Source of the DNA: Blastococcus sp. VKM Ac-2987 | GTDB lineage: Bacteria > Actinomycetota > Actinomycetes > Mycobacteriales > Geodermatophilaceae | NCBI RefSeq assembly: GCF_026967805.1 | Contig: NZ_JAPVBG010000001.1 | Span: 124,001 to 188,000 of the forward strand | Length of the DNA stretch: 64,000 nt | Reading direction: 5' to 3' | In this document: positions 22,723 to 32,987 of the stretch, piece after piece | Layout: every line of letters starts with the position of its first letter | Numbering within the stretch: position 1 is the first letter of the stretch | The notes under the pieces: generated by a model | Databases searched by the model: none | What the model saw: the letters and a program-made list of their open reading frames with translations, nothing else | Told to the model about the DNA's origin: nothing | Translations under genes and position numbers: made by a program

Positions 22723-22756
22723 GCAGGGCCCCCGGATCGAAATCCGGGGGCCCTGC
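22723..22756 (-). terminator. Strong hairpin terminator after wag31
   Basis: A perfect 15-base stem (22723-22737 with 22742-22756) closes a four-base loop. It lies 21 bases past the wag31 stop codon, the end of the long dcw transcript. There is no strong T-run after it, as is usual for actinobacterial terminators. Confidence 0.85.
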
Positions 22757-22777
22757 GGTACTGCCCGTCAGGCTGAG

Positions 22778-23518
22778 TCAGGCGGAGGCGTGCTGGTTCT
22801 GCCGGCCGGCCGTCGCGGGCTCGGCCGAGCCACGGCTGTCCAGGTCGCGCAGGTGCGACTCGAGGTAGGACCGCAGCCGGGTGCGGTACTCGCGCTCGAA
22901 GGTCCGCAGCTCCTCGATCTTCCGCTCCAGGCTGCTGCGCTTCTCCTCGAGGCCGCCCATGACCTCGACGTGCCGGCGCTCGGCGTCCTGGTCGAGCGCG
23001 GCGGCCTTGGTGCGGGCCTCCCGCTCCATGGTCTCGGCGCGGGTGCGCGCGTCGCCGATCATCGAGTCCGCGCGGTGCTTGGCCTCGGTGACCATCTGCT
23101 CGCTCTTGGACCGCGCCTCGGTCATGAGGCGCTCGCTGTTGGTCTTGGCACCGGTGAGCATCTGCTCGGCCTGCGTCTTGGCCTCGTTGACGTAACGGTC
23201 AGCGGTCTCGGTGGCCAGGGCCAGCATCCGCGAGGCACGCGCGCTGTCGTCCTCCCGCGGCGGCTGGACCGGCGGCGGGGCGGCCACCGGCGGGGCGACC
23301 GGGGCCGGCGCCGGGGCGGGCGGCTCGGGCCGCTCCTCGGCCCGCGCGCCCGCGCGGCCCGCGGTGGAGCGGAGCTCGTTGTTCTCCTCGATCAAGCGGG
23401 CCAGCTCGGCCTCCACCACGTCGAGGAAGGCGTCGACCTCGTCCTCGTCGTAGCCCCGCTTGCCGATGGGCGGCTTCTTGAAGACGACGTTGTGCACGTC
23501 GGCAGGCGTCAGTGGCAT
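22778..23518 (-). CDS. wag31: DivIVA-family polar growth protein
   Basis: Wag31/DivIVA, 246 residues, a coiled-coil scaffold that marks cell poles and septa and directs new wall synthesis. The conserved N-terminal membrane-binding part is [27 protein letters not shown], here seen over residues 7-33. A Pro/Ala linker (about residues 65-90) is followed by a long coiled coil rich in Ala/Glu/Lys and ending in ESHLRDLDS. The ATG at 23518 has a full GAGGTGA ribosome site. It is the last gene of the dcw cluster and ends at a strong terminator. Confidence 0.96.
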   Translation of the reverse strand: MPLTPADVHNVVFKKPPIGKRGYDEDEVDAFLDVVEAELARLIEENNELRSTAGRAGARAEERPEPPAPAPAPVAPPVAAPPPVQPPREDDSARASRMLALATETADRYVNEAKTQAEQMLTGAKTNSERLMTEARSKSEQMVTEAKHRADSMIGDARTRAETMEREARTKAAALDQDAERRHVEVMGGLEEKRSSLERKIEELRTFEREYRTRLRSYLESHLRDLDSRGSAEPATAGRQNQHASA

Positions 23519-23615
23519 CGCAGGTCACCTCGGGTCGGACGGCGGGACAGGGTCGTGCGGGGGCGGCCGGTGGAGCGCGACCGTCCTGCGGCTCTGATCC
23601 CGGGGGATTCAGCGG

Positions 23616-23903
23616 TCATGCGAGTGCGAGCGTGACGTTCCGGAGGACCACCACGGCGATCAGCAGCACCATAAACCCGAGGTCCAGTCTGATGGACCCC
23701 AGGTTCAACGGCGGGATGACCTTGCGCACCGCCTTGAGCGGCGGGTCGGTGGTGGAGTAGACGACCTCGAGGCCGGCCGCGACCAGGCCCGTGGGGCGCC
23801 AGCTGCGGGCCAGCACCATCACCCAGTCGACGACGAACCGCGCGAAGAGCAGCACGAGGAAGACGAGCAGCACCGATGAGAGGATCTGCCAGAAAAGAGA
23901 CAC
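23616..23903 (-). CDS. YggT family membrane protein
   Basis: A 95-residue protein with two membrane-helix regions (LFWQILSSVLLVFLVLLFARF at the start, LDLGFMVLLIAVVVLRNVTLAL at the end) and the conserved linker STTDPPLKAVRKVIPPL between them. This is the YggT signature. In gram-positive bacteria YggT lies between sepF and divIVA and is thought to help division, though the role is not settled. The start is GTG at 23903. Confidence 0.93.
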   Translation of the reverse strand: MSLFWQILSSVLLVFLVLLFARFVVDWVMVLARSWRPTGLVAAGLEVVYSTTDPPLKAVRKVIPPLNLGSIRLDLGFMVLLIAVVVLRNVTLALA

Positions 23904-23952
23904 GGGCCCCGCTCGTTCAGGGCACCCCCTGGTGCCGACTCCACTTCGCCGC

Positions 23953-24690
23953 TCAGGACTTGTCGGAGAACCCGCCCTCGCGGATCTTCGCCTTGTCCTC
24001 AGCGGTGACGGCGACGTCCTGCGGGCTGAGCAGGAACACCTTCGCCGTGACGCGCTCGATACTACCGCGCAGCCCGAAGCTCAGGCCCGCAGCGAAGTCG
24101 ACGAGGCGCTTGGCGTCGGCGTCGTCCATCTCGGTGAGGTTCATGATGACCGGCATGCCGTCGCGGAACCGCTCGCCGATGGTGCGCGCCTCGTTGTAGG
24201 TGCGCGGGTGCAGCGTGGTGATCCGGTAGGTCTTGGACACGGGAGCAGGTGCCGCCTCGGGCTCGGGCTCGGGGGCCACCACCGGCTCGCGGACGGCGAG
24301 GCCCGCGGCAGCGACGGGGCCGCTGTTCATGCCGCCGAGCCGGGCACCCACCGGGCCGGAACCGGTGCCGGCTCCGGAGGCGCTCGCCCCGGCCGGCGCG
24401 AGGCCGAGCGGACGGGCCTGCACCCGGCGCACCGACAGCGGCTCGGGGTCGCGGGCGGCGGGCACCGCGGCGACCGCGGGCTCCTCGTCGGCGTACCCGC
24501 CGGCGTAGTCGTCGTCGGCGTAGGGCCGGTCGGCGAACTCGTCGCCGTAGCGGTCCTCGCCGTACCCGCCGTAGCGACGGTCGCGCTCCAGCTCGTCGGA
24601 ACCGCGGGAGTCGTACCGGCCGTAGCCGCGGGGGTCGTCGTCCTCGACGAGCCCCAGGTAGATCCCCATCCTCCGCATGGCTCCAGCCAT
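23953..24690 (-). CDS. sepF: Cell division protein SepF
   Basis: Membrane anchor for FtsZ at the septum (actinobacteria lack FtsA). It has 245 residues. The N-terminus begins [14 protein letters not shown], the amphipathic membrane-binding helix. A long, Asp/Tyr/Gly-rich and then Ala/Pro-rich linker leads to the C-terminal SepF domain from about residue 150 ([40 protein letters not shown]). The ATG at 24690 has GGAGG upstream. An earlier ATG in frame (24744) lies before that site and is less likely. Confidence 0.95.
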   Translation of the reverse strand: MAGAMRRMGIYLGLVEDDDPRGYGRYDSRGSDELERDRRYGGYGEDRYGDEFADRPYADDDYAGGYADEEPAVAAVPAARDPEPLSVRRVQARPLGLAPAGASASGAGTGSGPVGARLGGMNSGPVAAAGLAVREPVVAPEPEPEAAPAPVSKTYRITTLHPRTYNEARTIGERFRDGMPVIMNLTEMDDADAKRLVDFAAGLSFGLRGSIERVTAKVFLLSPQDVAVTAEDKAKIREGGFSDKS

Positions 24691-24780
24691 CGGACCTCCC
24701 CCTCTGCCGGTGTCCTCAGCGCGCGTCTGCACGATCGTCGTCACATCGCCCCTACGAGCCCGGTGAGCCTGCGGCTCGCG

Positions 24781-25515
24781 TTACGGCTGTGACTCGCGTG
24801 GCTGGTGTTCCTCGAACTCACCGCAGGGTAGGGGCCGCGCGCCGAACAACGCGGTTCCGACACGCACGATGGTGGCGCCGGCCGCGACGGCGTCCTCGAG
24901 GTCACCGCTCATGCCCGCGGAGATCTCGACCGCGCCGGGGTGGTCGGCCCGCAGCCGCTCCGCGAGGGCGGCGAGGCGCTCGAACGCGGCTGCCGGGTGC
25001 TCGCCGCGGGGGGCGACGGCCATGAGCCCCCGCAGCCGCAGACCCGGCGAGCCGGCGACCGCGTCGGCGAGGGCGGGGACGTCCCGGGGCTGCGCCCCGC
25101 CCCGCGCAGCGGCCTGCCCCTCCGGGCCCCCGAGGTCCACCTGGACGAGCACGTCCACCGCGCGCCCCGCCTCCTGGCCGGCGCGGTCGAGGGTGGCGGC
25201 CAGGGAGGCCCGGTCGACGGAGTGGACCACCGCGCCGGTCCGGGCCACCGCGGCGGCCTTGTTCCGCTGCAGCTGGCCGACGAAGTGCCACCGCAGGTCC
25301 GCACCCGCCAGCTCGGCGGCCTTGCCCAGGAGCTCCTGCACGCGGTTCTCGCCGAAGTCGCGCTGCCCGAGGCCGGCCAGCGCCCGCACGTCGTCGACGG
25401 GCCAGGTCTTGCTGATCGCGAGCAGCGCGACGTCGTCGGGCTCCCGCCCGGCGGCCCGGGCCGCCGCGTCGATCCGGGCGCGCACGGCCCTCAGGTTCTC
25501 GGCGAGCGGACTCAT
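24781..25515 (-). CDS. YggS family PLP-binding homeostasis protein
   Basis: A 244-residue alanine-racemase-like TIM barrel protein that holds pyridoxal phosphate and controls free PLP. The PLP lysine lies in LLAISKTWP, followed by FGENRVQE, LRWHFVGQLQRNK and VHSVDR; the phosphate-binding end is SAGMSGDLEDAVAAGATIVRVGTALFG. All are YggS signs. The ATG at 25515 has a GGGGGAGG ten bases upstream. It sits between pgeF and sepF, the standard dcw order in actinobacteria. Confidence 0.94.
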   Translation of the reverse strand: MSPLAENLRAVRARIDAAARAAGREPDDVALLAISKTWPVDDVRALAGLGQRDFGENRVQELLGKAAELAGADLRWHFVGQLQRNKAAAVARTGAVVHSVDRASLAATLDRAGQEAGRAVDVLVQVDLGGPEGQAAARGGAQPRDVPALADAVAGSPGLRLRGLMAVAPRGEHPAAAFERLAALAERLRADHPGAVEISAGMSGDLEDAVAAGATIVRVGTALFGARPLPCGEFEEHQPRESQP

Positions 25516-25582
25516 GACGCCGATCCTCCCCCGCGGCGGGCAGGGAGCGGCCGGGGGCGGCGGCCGGCGACGGGATCCGTCG

Positions 25583-26314
25583 TCAGGCGAGCCAGACGAG
25601 CCCGGCCTGGCGGCCGGTGACGCCGTCGCGGCGGTGCGAGAACAGGGTGGGGTCCTCCACCGTGCAGCGCGCGTCCTGGACCACCTCGGGGATCCCGGCG
25701 CGGCGGAGGATCTCCTCGATCCCGGCCCGCAGGTCCAGCCCCGGTGTGCCGACGCGGGTGCGCACGGCCGCGGTGGGCGCGACCTGCGCGACGTCGGCCT
25801 GCATCGCCTCGGGCACCTCGTAGCAGGCACCGCACACCGCGGGTCCGAGCAGCGCGGTCACGTGCCGGGCGCGGGCGCCCAGGCTCGCCATGGCCGACAG
25901 CGCGGCCGGCAGGACGCCCCGGCGCACCCCCTCCCGCCCGGCGTGCACGGCGGCGACGACGCCGGTGCGGTGGTCGGCCAGCAGGACCGGGACGCAGTCG
26001 GCGGCGAGGACCGCGAGCACCAGGCCCGGCGTGGCGGTCACCAGACCGTCGGTGGCGGCCAGCGGCCCCGGCTGCGGGCCGTCGACGACCGCCACGTCCG
26101 TACCGTGCACCTGGTCCATCCAGACCAGCCGGTCCTCGGCCACGCCGAGCTCCCGCGCGACGCGGGCCCGGTTGGCCGCGACGTCGGCCGGGTCGTCACC
26201 GACGTGCGACCCGAGGTTGAAGGAGTCGTAGGGGGCACGGGAACGGCCGCCCCGTCGGTCGGTGACGACCCGGCGTGGTCGCACCGCCGACGAGGCGGCC
26301 GCATCGATGCTCAT
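25583..26314 (-). CDS. pgeF: Purine nucleoside phosphorylase / laccase-domain protein (YfiH)
   Basis: A 243-residue YfiH/PgeF (DUF152) protein. It shows the family residues in YDSFNLGSHVGDD, MDQVHGTDV, LAADCVPVLLAD and AAVHAGREGVRRGVL, which include the metal-binding His/Cys/His. Family members act on purine nucleosides or correct misplaced amino acids in peptidoglycan precursors (the PgeF role). The position just after ftsZ suits the peptidoglycan role. The ATG at 26314 is seven bases after TAGGGT, so the gene may have its own leaderless promoter within the cluster. Confidence 0.9.
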   Translation of the reverse strand: MSIDAAASSAVRPRRVVTDRRGGRSRAPYDSFNLGSHVGDDPADVAANRARVARELGVAEDRLVWMDQVHGTDVAVVDGPQPGPLAATDGLVTATPGLVLAVLAADCVPVLLADHRTGVVAAVHAGREGVRRGVLPAALSAMASLGARARHVTALLGPAVCGACYEVPEAMQADVAQVAPTAAVRTRVGTPGLDLRAGIEEILRRAGIPEVVQDARCTVEDPTLFSHRRDGVTGRQAGLVWLA

Positions 26315-26321
26315 CGGGACC

Positions 26322-26327
26322 ACCCTA
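26322..26327 (-). promoter_or_regulatory. -10 box of pgeF, leaderless geometry
   Basis: TAGGGT on the minus strand, with seven bases to the ATG at 26314. It lies in the 79-base gap after ftsZ. Confidence 0.4.
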
Positions 26328-26393
26328 GGGCCTCCTCCGAGCCCCCGCCCCGGCCGTGCCGGGTGGGAGGAGGAGACCCTAGGGGCGGCCCGC

Positions 26394-27689
26394 TCAGCCC
26401 TTGAGGAACTCCGGGATGTCCAGCTCCTCCTCGAAGTCCTCGTTGGACAGCGGACGGCGACCGTTCGCCACCGGACCCGGGATGGGCGGCAGCGGGGGGA
26501 CGGTCAGCCCGCCCCCGGCCGGCCGGCCGGCCGACGCGCTGGGCGCCGGCTGCGCCAGCCGCTCCCCCGTCGCCTGCGGCGCGGCCGGGGCCGGAGCCGG
26601 AGCCGGAGCGGGCGGAGCCGCGGCGACCGGTGGGGCGGCGACCGGACGGCGGTGCGACGCGAACGGCGACGCGTTGCCGGTGGACAGCCCGCCGGAGACC
26701 GCACCCGGCGTCGCCGCCGAGGCCTCCTTGCGCGAGCTCGGCCGGCCGCCGTCGAACCCGGCGGCGATGACCGTCACCCGCACCTCGTCGCCGAGGGCGT
26801 CGTCGATCACCGCACCGAAGATGATGTTCGCGTCGGCGTGCGCGGCGTCGGAGACCAGCGAGGCGGCCTCGTTGATCTCGAACAGGCCGAGGTCCGACCC
26901 GCCCGAGATCGACAGCAGCACGCCGTGCGCGCCCTCCATCGAGGCCTCGAGCAGGGGTGAGGCGATGGCCTGCTCGGCGGCCAGCAGCGCGCGGTTGTCA
27001 CCGCGCGCGCTGCCGATGCCCATCAGCGCCGACCCGGCCCCGGACATGACCGACTTGACGTCGGCGAAGTCGAGGTTGATCAGACCCGGGGTGGTGATCA
27101 GGTCGGTGATGCCCTGGACACCGGAGAGCAGCACCTGGTCGGCGGTGCGGAAGGCGTCCATGACGCTGACGTTCCGGTCGCCCAGCTGCAGCAGCCGGTC
27201 GTTCGGGATGACGATGAGCGTGTCGCACTCGTTGCGCAGCTCCTCGATGCCCGACTCCGCCTGCACCGCGCGCCGCTTCCCCTCGAAGGAGAACGGGCGG
27301 GTGACGACGCCGATGGTCAGCGCACCGAGCTTCCGCGCGATCGAGGCGACGACGGGGGCGCCACCGGTGCCGGTGCCACCGCCCTCGCCCGCGGTCACGA
27401 AGACCATGTCGGCGCCCTTGAGCACCTCTTCGATCTCCTCGCGGTGGTCCTCGGCGGCCTGCCGGCCGACGTCGGGCTGCGCACCGGCCCCGAGCCCACG
27501 GGTGAGCTCGCGGCCGACGTCGAGCTTGACGTCGGCGTCGCTCATCAGCAGCGCCTGGGCATCGGTGTTGATCGCGATGAACTCGACCCCCTTGAGGCCG
27601 ACTTCGATCATGCGGTTGACCGCGTTCACCCCGCCGCCGCCGATGCCGACGACCTTGATGACCGCTAGATAGTTGTGCGGAGGTGTCAT
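26394..27689 (-). CDS. ftsZ: Cell division GTPase FtsZ
   Basis: The tubulin-like ring protein of division, 431 residues. The tubulin signature GGGTGTG is at residues 103-109. The N-terminus [18 protein letters not shown] binds the nucleotide, and the T7 loop contains [11 protein letters not shown]. The Ala/Pro-rich linker (about residues 320-410) ends with DIPEFLKG, the C-terminal tail that binds SepF and FtsW in actinobacteria. The ATG at 27689 has GGGGAG six bases upstream. It has its own long upstream region with promoter and GACAC motifs. Confidence 0.98.
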   Translation of the reverse strand: MTPPHNYLAVIKVVGIGGGGVNAVNRMIEVGLKGVEFIAINTDAQALLMSDADVKLDVGRELTRGLGAGAQPDVGRQAAEDHREEIEEVLKGADMVFVTAGEGGGTGTGGAPVVASIARKLGALTIGVVTRPFSFEGKRRAVQAESGIEELRNECDTLIVIPNDRLLQLGDRNVSVMDAFRTADQVLLSGVQGITDLITTPGLINLDFADVKSVMSGAGSALMGIGSARGDNRALLAAEQAIASPLLEASMEGAHGVLLSISGGSDLGLFEINEAASLVSDAAHADANIIFGAVIDDALGDEVRVTVIAAGFDGGRPSSRKEASAATPGAVSGGLSTGNASPFASHRRPVAAPPVAAAPPAPAPAPAPAAPQATGERLAQPAPSASAGRPAGGGLTVPPLPPIPGPVANGRRPLSNEDFEEELDIPEFLKG

Positions 27690-27761
27690 GCGGCGCTCCC
27701 CAACTGGACCCTCATCCTCAAGTTCAGCCTTACAGTTATGTCAACTCGGTCGACGTGGATG

Positions 27762-27791
27762 AAGTTAGGTGCGCCCGGAGAGGCGCTACAA
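27762..27791 (-). promoter_or_regulatory. ftsZ promoter candidate
   Basis: TTGTAG (27786-27791) and TAACTT (27762-27767) are 18 bases apart, giving a leader of about 65 bases before the ATG at 27689. A perfect TTGACA lies at 27739-27744 but has no good -10 partner; the stretch around it (TTGACATAACTGTAAGG) resembles sequence conserved upstream of ftsZ in other actinobacteria. Confidence 0.45.
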
Positions 27792-27810
27792 GCACCCTCC
27801 CCGGGTCGGC

Positions 27811-27990
27811 GTGTCGGTGGGCGGGGATCGCACCAGACGCTGAGGACACACTGGTCACATATGCACCACGAGGTGTGACGACTCGCCTCGGAAATGTCTC
27901 ATCCCGTGATCCAGGGACGGGCGCCGCACGCGACGAGAAAAGATCCGTGAGCAATGTGCGTGTCGGGCGTGTCGCACCGCCCGGCGTGTC
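27811..27990. promoter_or_regulatory. Cluster of GACAC motifs upstream of ftsZ
   Basis: GACAC occurs on the ftsZ-coding strand at 27811-27815, 27960-27964, 27969-27973 and 27986-27990, and on the other strand at 27845-27849. Four of the copies extend to GACACG. GACAC is the known core motif of WhiA, which with WhiB activates ftsZ in Streptomyces. Of the 422 bases between ftsQ and ftsZ (27690-28111), no gene is seen; this cluster and the promoter above are the only clear content. Confidence 0.45.
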
Positions 27991-28111
27991 GGCTCGGCTG
28001 CCGGCTGCCGCCGGTGCGCAGCCGCGCGGCGACCGTCTGCGACCGCCGGCGTCGACGGACCGCGCTCGCGGCAGTCGGCAGTCGGACCGGACGACGCCGG
28101 CCGCACGGCGG

Positions 28112-28912
28112 CTAGCGCAGGACGACCGCGTCGGGTGCGCTCACGTCGATCTCGGCGGCCGGCTCGAGGTCGCCGGCGGCGATCCGGTCGAGCAGCGCGA
28201 CGAGCACCTGGGCCTTGGTGCCGGAGTCGGCGGCATCCCCCCAGGTCACGACCGTGCCGTCGGTCATGGTCAGGCCGATGTCCTCGACGCCGGGGACGGC
28301 GACCTCGGCGACCTCGTCCCGCACCTCCGCGGGGAGGGCGCGGATCGCCTCGATCCCGGCCACGAGCTCGGGGTCCCCCTGCTCCGGGTCGTCCACCACG
28401 AGGGGCACCACCCCCGGCGGCAGGGCACCGGTGACGGTGTCGAAGAGCACGCCCTCGGCGTCGACCAGCGACCGCCGGCCCGGCCCGCCGACCACGACCA
28501 CCGGCACCCGCTCGGCCACGGTCACCACGATCCGGTCGGGCCAGCCGCGCGCGGCCTGCACGTCGCGGACCTGCGGCAGCCGGGCGACCCGGTCCTCGAC
28601 CGCGCCGAGGTCGATGCGCAGCAGCGGCACGCCCCCGGGGACCTGCGCGGCGTCCCGCACCTGCTCGGCCGACAGCGTCGTCGCCCCGTCCACCTGCACC
28701 GCGCGGACCGCCAGCACCGGAGCCAGCCACAGCAGCCAGCCGGCCACCGCCGCGACGGTGAGCGCGACGGCGACCTGGATCAGCCGCCGGCGCCGGGACC
28801 GGCGGCGGACCGGCCGCCGGTCGGGCAGCGGGGTGACGCGGGCGCCGCGGCGGGCCGCCGTCCGGCGCCCACGCCGCGTGCGGTCACGCGTGGTGCTGCC
28901 GGTCCGGTTCAC
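28112..28912 (-). CDS. ftsQ: Cell division protein FtsQ
   Basis: A 266-residue bitopic divisome protein. An Arg-rich cytoplasmic N-terminus of about 45 residues leads to one membrane helix (LIQVAVALTVAAVAGWLLWL). The extracellular POTRA domain follows (VRAVQVDGATTLSAEQVRDAA), then the FtsQ domain (RVARLPQVRDVQAARGWPD) up to the C-terminus. It links FtsW/FtsI with the ring. The GTG at 28912 overlaps the murC stop by four bases. A 422-base gap to ftsZ follows. Confidence 0.93.
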   Translation of the reverse strand: MNRTGSTTRDRTRRGRRTAARRGARVTPLPDRRPVRRRSRRRRLIQVAVALTVAAVAGWLLWLAPVLAVRAVQVDGATTLSAEQVRDAAQVPGGVPLLRIDLGAVEDRVARLPQVRDVQAARGWPDRIVVTVAERVPVVVVGGPGRRSLVDAEGVLFDTVTGALPPGVVPLVVDDPEQGDPELVAGIEAIRALPAEVRDEVAEVAVPGVEDIGLTMTDGTVVTWGDAADSGTKAQVLVALLDRIAAGDLEPAAEIDVSAPDAVVLR

Positions 28913-30369
28913 CGGCCGGCGTCCGGCGCGTCGTCCTTCCCGGCCGGCCCCTCCGCGGCGCGCAGCGCGTCGAGCACCTCCGGCCCGACCATGGACACGT
29001 CGCCGGCGCCCATGGTCATGACCAGGTCGCCGGGGCGGGCCCGGGCGGCGAGCGCCGGGCCGGCCGCCGACCACGACGGCTCGAAGAGCACCTGATCGGC
29101 CGGCAGCGGCACGGCGTCGGCCACCATCGCACCGGTGACCCCGGGGACCGGGTCCTCCCGGGCGCCGTAGACGTCCATGACCACGACCTCGTCGGCCAGG
29201 CCGAGCGCGGCACCGAACCCGTCGGCGAACTCCCGCGTGCGGCTGTACAGGTGCGGCTGGAAGGCGACGACCAGCCGCCCCTCCCCCGCGACGGCGCGCG
29301 CGGCGCGCAGCTGCGCCTCGACCTCGGTCGGGTGGTGGGCGTAGTCGTCGTAGACCCGCACGCCCCCGGCGACGCCCTTGAGCTCGAAGCGCCGGTGCAC
29401 GCCCCCGAAGCGCCCGAGCCCGTCGATCAGCCCGGCTGCGGGCAGCCCGAGCTCGAGGCCGGCGAGCAGCGCCGCGGCGCTGTTGCGGGCCATGTGCTCC
29501 CCCGGCAGCTGGATCTCCACCCGGCCCAGCTCGGCACCGTCCAGGAGCGCGGTGTAGCTGGTGCGCTCCTGGCCGACGACCAGGTCGGCCAGGCGGAGAT
29601 CGGCATCGGCCGCGGTGCCGTAGGTGCGCACCCGCGCCGGGCCCGGGACGGTCCGCAGCCGGGCCGCGCCCGGGTCATCGGCGCACAGCACCACGAAGCC
29701 GTCGGGGTGCACGGTCTGCAGGAACCGGTCGAAGGCGTGCTCGACGGCCGCGAGGTCGCCGTAGTTGTCCAGGTGGTCGGCCTCGACGTTGGTGACGATC
29801 CCGGCGAAGGGCGCGAGCAGCAGGAAGGACCGGTCGCTCTCGTCGGCCTCGGCGACGAAGACGTCGCCCTCCCCCGCATGCGCGTTGCTGCCGGACTCGT
29901 TGAGGTTGCCGCCGATGGCGAAGGAGGCGTCGACCCCGCAGGCCTGGACGGCGACGGTGAGCATCGAGGTGGTCGAGGTCTTGCCGTGGGTGCCGGCGAC
30001 GGCGACGCTGCGCCGCCCCGCCATCACGGCGGCCAGGGCCACCGCGCGGGGCAGCACCCGCAGCCCGCGGTCGCGGGCGGCGACCAGCTCCGGGTTGTCC
30101 GCCCGGATCGCCGTCGAGACGACGACGGTGTCGGCATCGCCCAGGTGCGCGCCGTCGTGGCCCAGCTCCACGCGAGCGCCGAGGGCCCGCAGCGCCAGCA
30201 GCGTCGGGCTGTCCCGCCGGTCGGTGCCGGACACGCGGACGCCCCGGGCGGCGAGGATCCGGGCGATGCCGCTCATGCCGGCGCCGCCGATGCCGATGAA
30301 GTGCACCGCACCCAGCTCGGGCAGGGACGGCACCGGGCCGGTCCAGGCCGCCACGTCGTCGGCGCTCAC
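28909..30369 (-). CDS. murC: UDP-N-acetylmuramate-L-alanine ligase
   Basis: Adds L-Ala to UDP-MurNAc, the first amino-acid step of peptidoglycan precursor synthesis, in the cytoplasm. It has 486 residues. The N-terminal Rossmann domain reads [18 protein letters not shown]; the ATP-binding loop is GTHGKTSTT; and Mur-ligase residues follow in EADESDRSF and [11 protein letters not shown]. The GTG at 30369 overlaps the murG stop by four bases (GTGA), which suggests translational coupling. Confidence 0.96.
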   Translation of the reverse strand: MSADDVAAWTGPVPSLPELGAVHFIGIGGAGMSGIARILAARGVRVSGTDRRDSPTLLALRALGARVELGHDGAHLGDADTVVVSTAIRADNPELVAARDRGLRVLPRAVALAAVMAGRRSVAVAGTHGKTSTTSMLTVAVQACGVDASFAIGGNLNESGSNAHAGEGDVFVAEADESDRSFLLLAPFAGIVTNVEADHLDNYGDLAAVEHAFDRFLQTVHPDGFVVLCADDPGAARLRTVPGPARVRTYGTAADADLRLADLVVGQERTSYTALLDGAELGRVEIQLPGEHMARNSAAALLAGLELGLPAAGLIDGLGRFGGVHRRFELKGVAGGVRVYDDYAHHPTEVEAQLRAARAVAGEGRLVVAFQPHLYSRTREFADGFGAALGLADEVVVMDVYGAREDPVPGVTGAMVADAVPLPADQVLFEPSWSAAGPALAARARPGDLVMTMGAGDVSMVGPEVLDALRAAEGPAGKDDAPDAGR

Positions 30370-31463
30370 TGCCCTGCCACCTCGCAGACGATGTCGGCCA
30401 GCCGCTCGTCGGCGTCCGGGACCCCGGCCGCGGCGGCGTGCGCGGCCAGCCCGGCCAGCGCGGCGGGGTCGGTGAGCAGCGGGACGAGGGTGCCGGTGAT
30501 CCAGGCCGGGTCCAGGTCGGCGTCCTCGACCAGCAGCCCACCGCCGGCCTGGATGACCGGCAGCGCGTTGCGCCGCTGCTCGCCGTTGCCGATCGGCAGC
30601 GGCACGAACGCCGCGGGCAGGCCGACGGCGGAGAGCTCGGCGACCGTGACCGCACCGGAGCGGCACAGCGCGAGGTCGGCCGCGGCGTAGGCGAGGTCCA
30701 TGCGGTCCAGGTAGTCGACGACGACGTAGGGCGCGCTGCCGGCCGGCCGCTCGGGCACCACCACGCCGGTGTTCTTCGGCCCCCGGGCGTGCAGCACCTG
30801 CACCCCTGCGGCGGTGAGGGCGTCGGCCGCGGCGACGGCGGCGAGGTTGAGCGACGTCGCCCCCTGCGACCCGCCGAACACCAGCAGCGTCGGGCGGTCG
30901 GCGTCCAGGCCGAACGCGGCCCGTGCCTCGGCCCGCCGGGCGACCCGGTCGAGCGAGGAGATCGCCCGGCGCAGGGGCATGCCGACGTGCTCGCCGCGGT
31001 GCAGCGGTGTGCCCGGCACGGTGACCGTGACGCGGGCGGCGAGCCGCGCCCCGATGCGGTTGGCCAGCCCCGGCAGGGCGTTCTGCTCGTGCACGACCAC
31101 CGGTACGCCGGCGCGGCGGGCGGCGAGGTAGGCCGGCAGCGCCACGTAGCCGCCGAAGCCGACCACCACGTCGGCGGCCACCTCGTCGAGGACCGCCCGG
31201 GTCTCGGCGACCGACCGGCGCACCCGGCCGGGCACGCGCAGCAGGTCGGGGGTGGGCCTGCGCGGCAGCGGGACCGGCGGGATGAGCCGCAGGTCGTAGC
31301 CGCGGGCGGGGACCAGGCGGGTCTCCATCCCCCGCGCGGTGCCCAGGCAGGTGAGGCGCAGGCCGCCGTCGCGCCGGTGGAGCGCGTCGGCGAGGGCGAG
31401 CATCGGCTCGATGTGCCCGCCGGTGCCGCCGCCGGCGAGGACCACCGAGCGCACGGCGCTCAC
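30366..31463 (-). CDS. murG: Lipid II synthase MurG (GlcNAc transferase)
   Basis: Adds GlcNAc to lipid I on the inner membrane face, making lipid II. It has 365 residues and the GT28 pattern: the N-terminal glycine loop [17 protein letters not shown], then [17 protein letters not shown] and [15 protein letters not shown], and the donor-binding region [13 protein letters not shown] with [11 protein letters not shown] and [12 protein letters not shown]. The start is GTG at 31463, overlapping the ftsW stop by four bases. Confidence 0.96.
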   Translation of the reverse strand: MSAVRSVVLAGGGTGGHIEPMLALADALHRRDGGLRLTCLGTARGMETRLVPARGYDLRLIPPVPLPRRPTPDLLRVPGRVRRSVAETRAVLDEVAADVVVGFGGYVALPAYLAARRAGVPVVVHEQNALPGLANRIGARLAARVTVTVPGTPLHRGEHVGMPLRRAISSLDRVARRAEARAAFGLDADRPTLLVFGGSQGATSLNLAAVAAADALTAAGVQVLHARGPKNTGVVVPERPAGSAPYVVVDYLDRMDLAYAAADLALCRSGAVTVAELSAVGLPAAFVPLPIGNGEQRRNALPVIQAGGGLLVEDADLDPAWITGTLVPLLTDPAALAGLAAHAAAAGVPDADERLADIVCEVAGQ

Positions 31464-32983
31464 CGGTCACCCCCGGGCCGGCCGCGCGGGGCGACGGGAC
31501 GCTGCCGCGGCGCGGCACCGGACGGGGTGCGCAGGGGCGCGCCGCCGCGGGTCGCGGCCCGGGGACGCGCTGCACTGGCGCCCCTCGCCGGGGCCTCGGT
31601 GCGGGCCGGGGAGCGGCGGGGCTCGGCGGCCCGGGCGTGCAGCAGGGTGCGGGCGCTGCCGACGACGGGGCGCTCGGCGGCGGCCGCGGGGACCCGGCGG
31701 GGACGGACCTGGTCGACGGCGGTGGTCGGCGCCGGCATGAGCAACCGGGCCAGCCGGCCGCGCTCGGCCGTGCGCAGGTGCTCGACCGCCGCCGGCTCGG
31801 AGCGGGCGAAACGGGCCAGCAGGCCGACGATGAAGAGAGTGAGGATCAGCGAGGTGCCGCCCGCCGAGATCAGCGGGAGGGTCACGCCGGTCACCGGCAG
31901 CAGGCCCACCACGTACCCCATGTTCATGGTCGCCTGGCCGATCAGCCACACCGTGATGGCGACGCTGGCGAGCTGGACGAAGCGGTCGGCCGAGCGGCGG
32001 GCGATGCGGAAACCGGCGTAGGCCAGCACCCCGTAGAGGGTGACGACGACCAGGCAGCCGAGGAAACCGAGCTCCTCGCCGATGATCGCGAAGATGTAGT
32101 CGGACTCGGCCTCGGGGAGGATGTTCCACTTCATCGCGCTGTTGCCCAGGCCCACGCCCCACAGCCCCCCGGTGGCCAGCGCGTACATGCCGCGGATCGC
32201 CTGGAAGCCGGTGTTCGTCGGGTCGGCGAACGGGTCGAGGAACGCGGTGATCCGCGCCATGCGGTACGGCGCGGCCTGCACCATGACCACGATCGCCACC
32301 GCGGCCACCGCGGCGAAGGCGGCGAACCAGCGCATCGGCATGCCCCCGGCCCAGAGCAGGCCCACCAGCACCAGGCCCAGGCTGACCACACCGCCGAAGT
32401 CGGGCTCGGCGATGAGCAGCAGCGACAGGACGCCGAACACCGGCAGCACCGGCACGAGCAGCGACGTCGTGGTCAGGTACCGCTCGCGCAGGGCGAGCAC
32501 GTGGGCGCCCCACAGCGCGAACACCAGCTTGCCCAGCTCCGAGGGCTGGAAGTCGGTGACGCCCAGCGAGATCCACTGCCGGGCACCGTTGCGCTCCTGA
32601 CCGATCCCGGGGATCAGCACCAGGATCAGCAGGACGACGACCACGATCAGCGCGAGCGGCGACCAGCGGCGCACCAGCCCCACCGGGAGCCGCATGGCGA
32701 CGACCATGGCACCCAGCCCGATGCAGGCCAGCGCCAGCTGCTTCACGCCCGGCGCCCACGCCGGCTCGTCGGCCAGCGCCGCCTCGATGGACGAGGCGGA
32801 GAACACCATGACCAGACCGATGAGCAGGAGCAGCCCGGCGGCACCCAGCACCAGGTGGCAGCTGGTCATGGGGCCGTCCAGCCACGCCGGCGCGGGCCAG
32901 CGGCGGGCCGGGGTCCGGGCGGAGGGCACCCGGACCCGGTCGCGACGGGCCTCGCGGAGAGGTCGGTCGGTGGTGGTGGTCAT
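31460..32983 (-). CDS. ftsW: Peptidoglycan polymerase FtsW (SEDS family)
   Basis: The septal glycosyltransferase that pairs with FtsI. It has 507 residues and about ten membrane helices of the RodA/FtsW/SpoVE type. Family residues include [30 protein letters not shown] and [17 protein letters not shown]. The Arg/Ala/Pro-rich cytoplasmic tail of about 100 residues is long, as in mycobacteria, where the tail contacts FtsZ. The ATG at 32983 lies five bases after the murD stop. Confidence 0.95.
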   Translation of the reverse strand: MTTTTDRPLREARRDRVRVPSARTPARRWPAPAWLDGPMTSCHLVLGAAGLLLLIGLVMVFSASSIEAALADEPAWAPGVKQLALACIGLGAMVVAMRLPVGLVRRWSPLALIVVVVLLILVLIPGIGQERNGARQWISLGVTDFQPSELGKLVFALWGAHVLALRERYLTTTSLLVPVLPVFGVLSLLLIAEPDFGGVVSLGLVLVGLLWAGGMPMRWFAAFAAVAAVAIVVMVQAAPYRMARITAFLDPFADPTNTGFQAIRGMYALATGGLWGVGLGNSAMKWNILPEAESDYIFAIIGEELGFLGCLVVVTLYGVLAYAGFRIARRSADRFVQLASVAITVWLIGQATMNMGYVVGLLPVTGVTLPLISAGGTSLILTLFIVGLLARFARSEPAAVEHLRTAERGRLARLLMPAPTTAVDQVRPRRVPAAAAERPVVGSARTLLHARAAEPRRSPARTEAPARGASAARPRAATRGGAPLRTPSGAAPRQRPVAPRGRPGGDR

Positions 32984-32987
32984 CGCG

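Noticed and set aside
27690-28111. Small protein gene between ftsQ and ftsZ
   Set aside because: Short frames exist but none has a ribosome site or plausible composition; the region looks regulatory.
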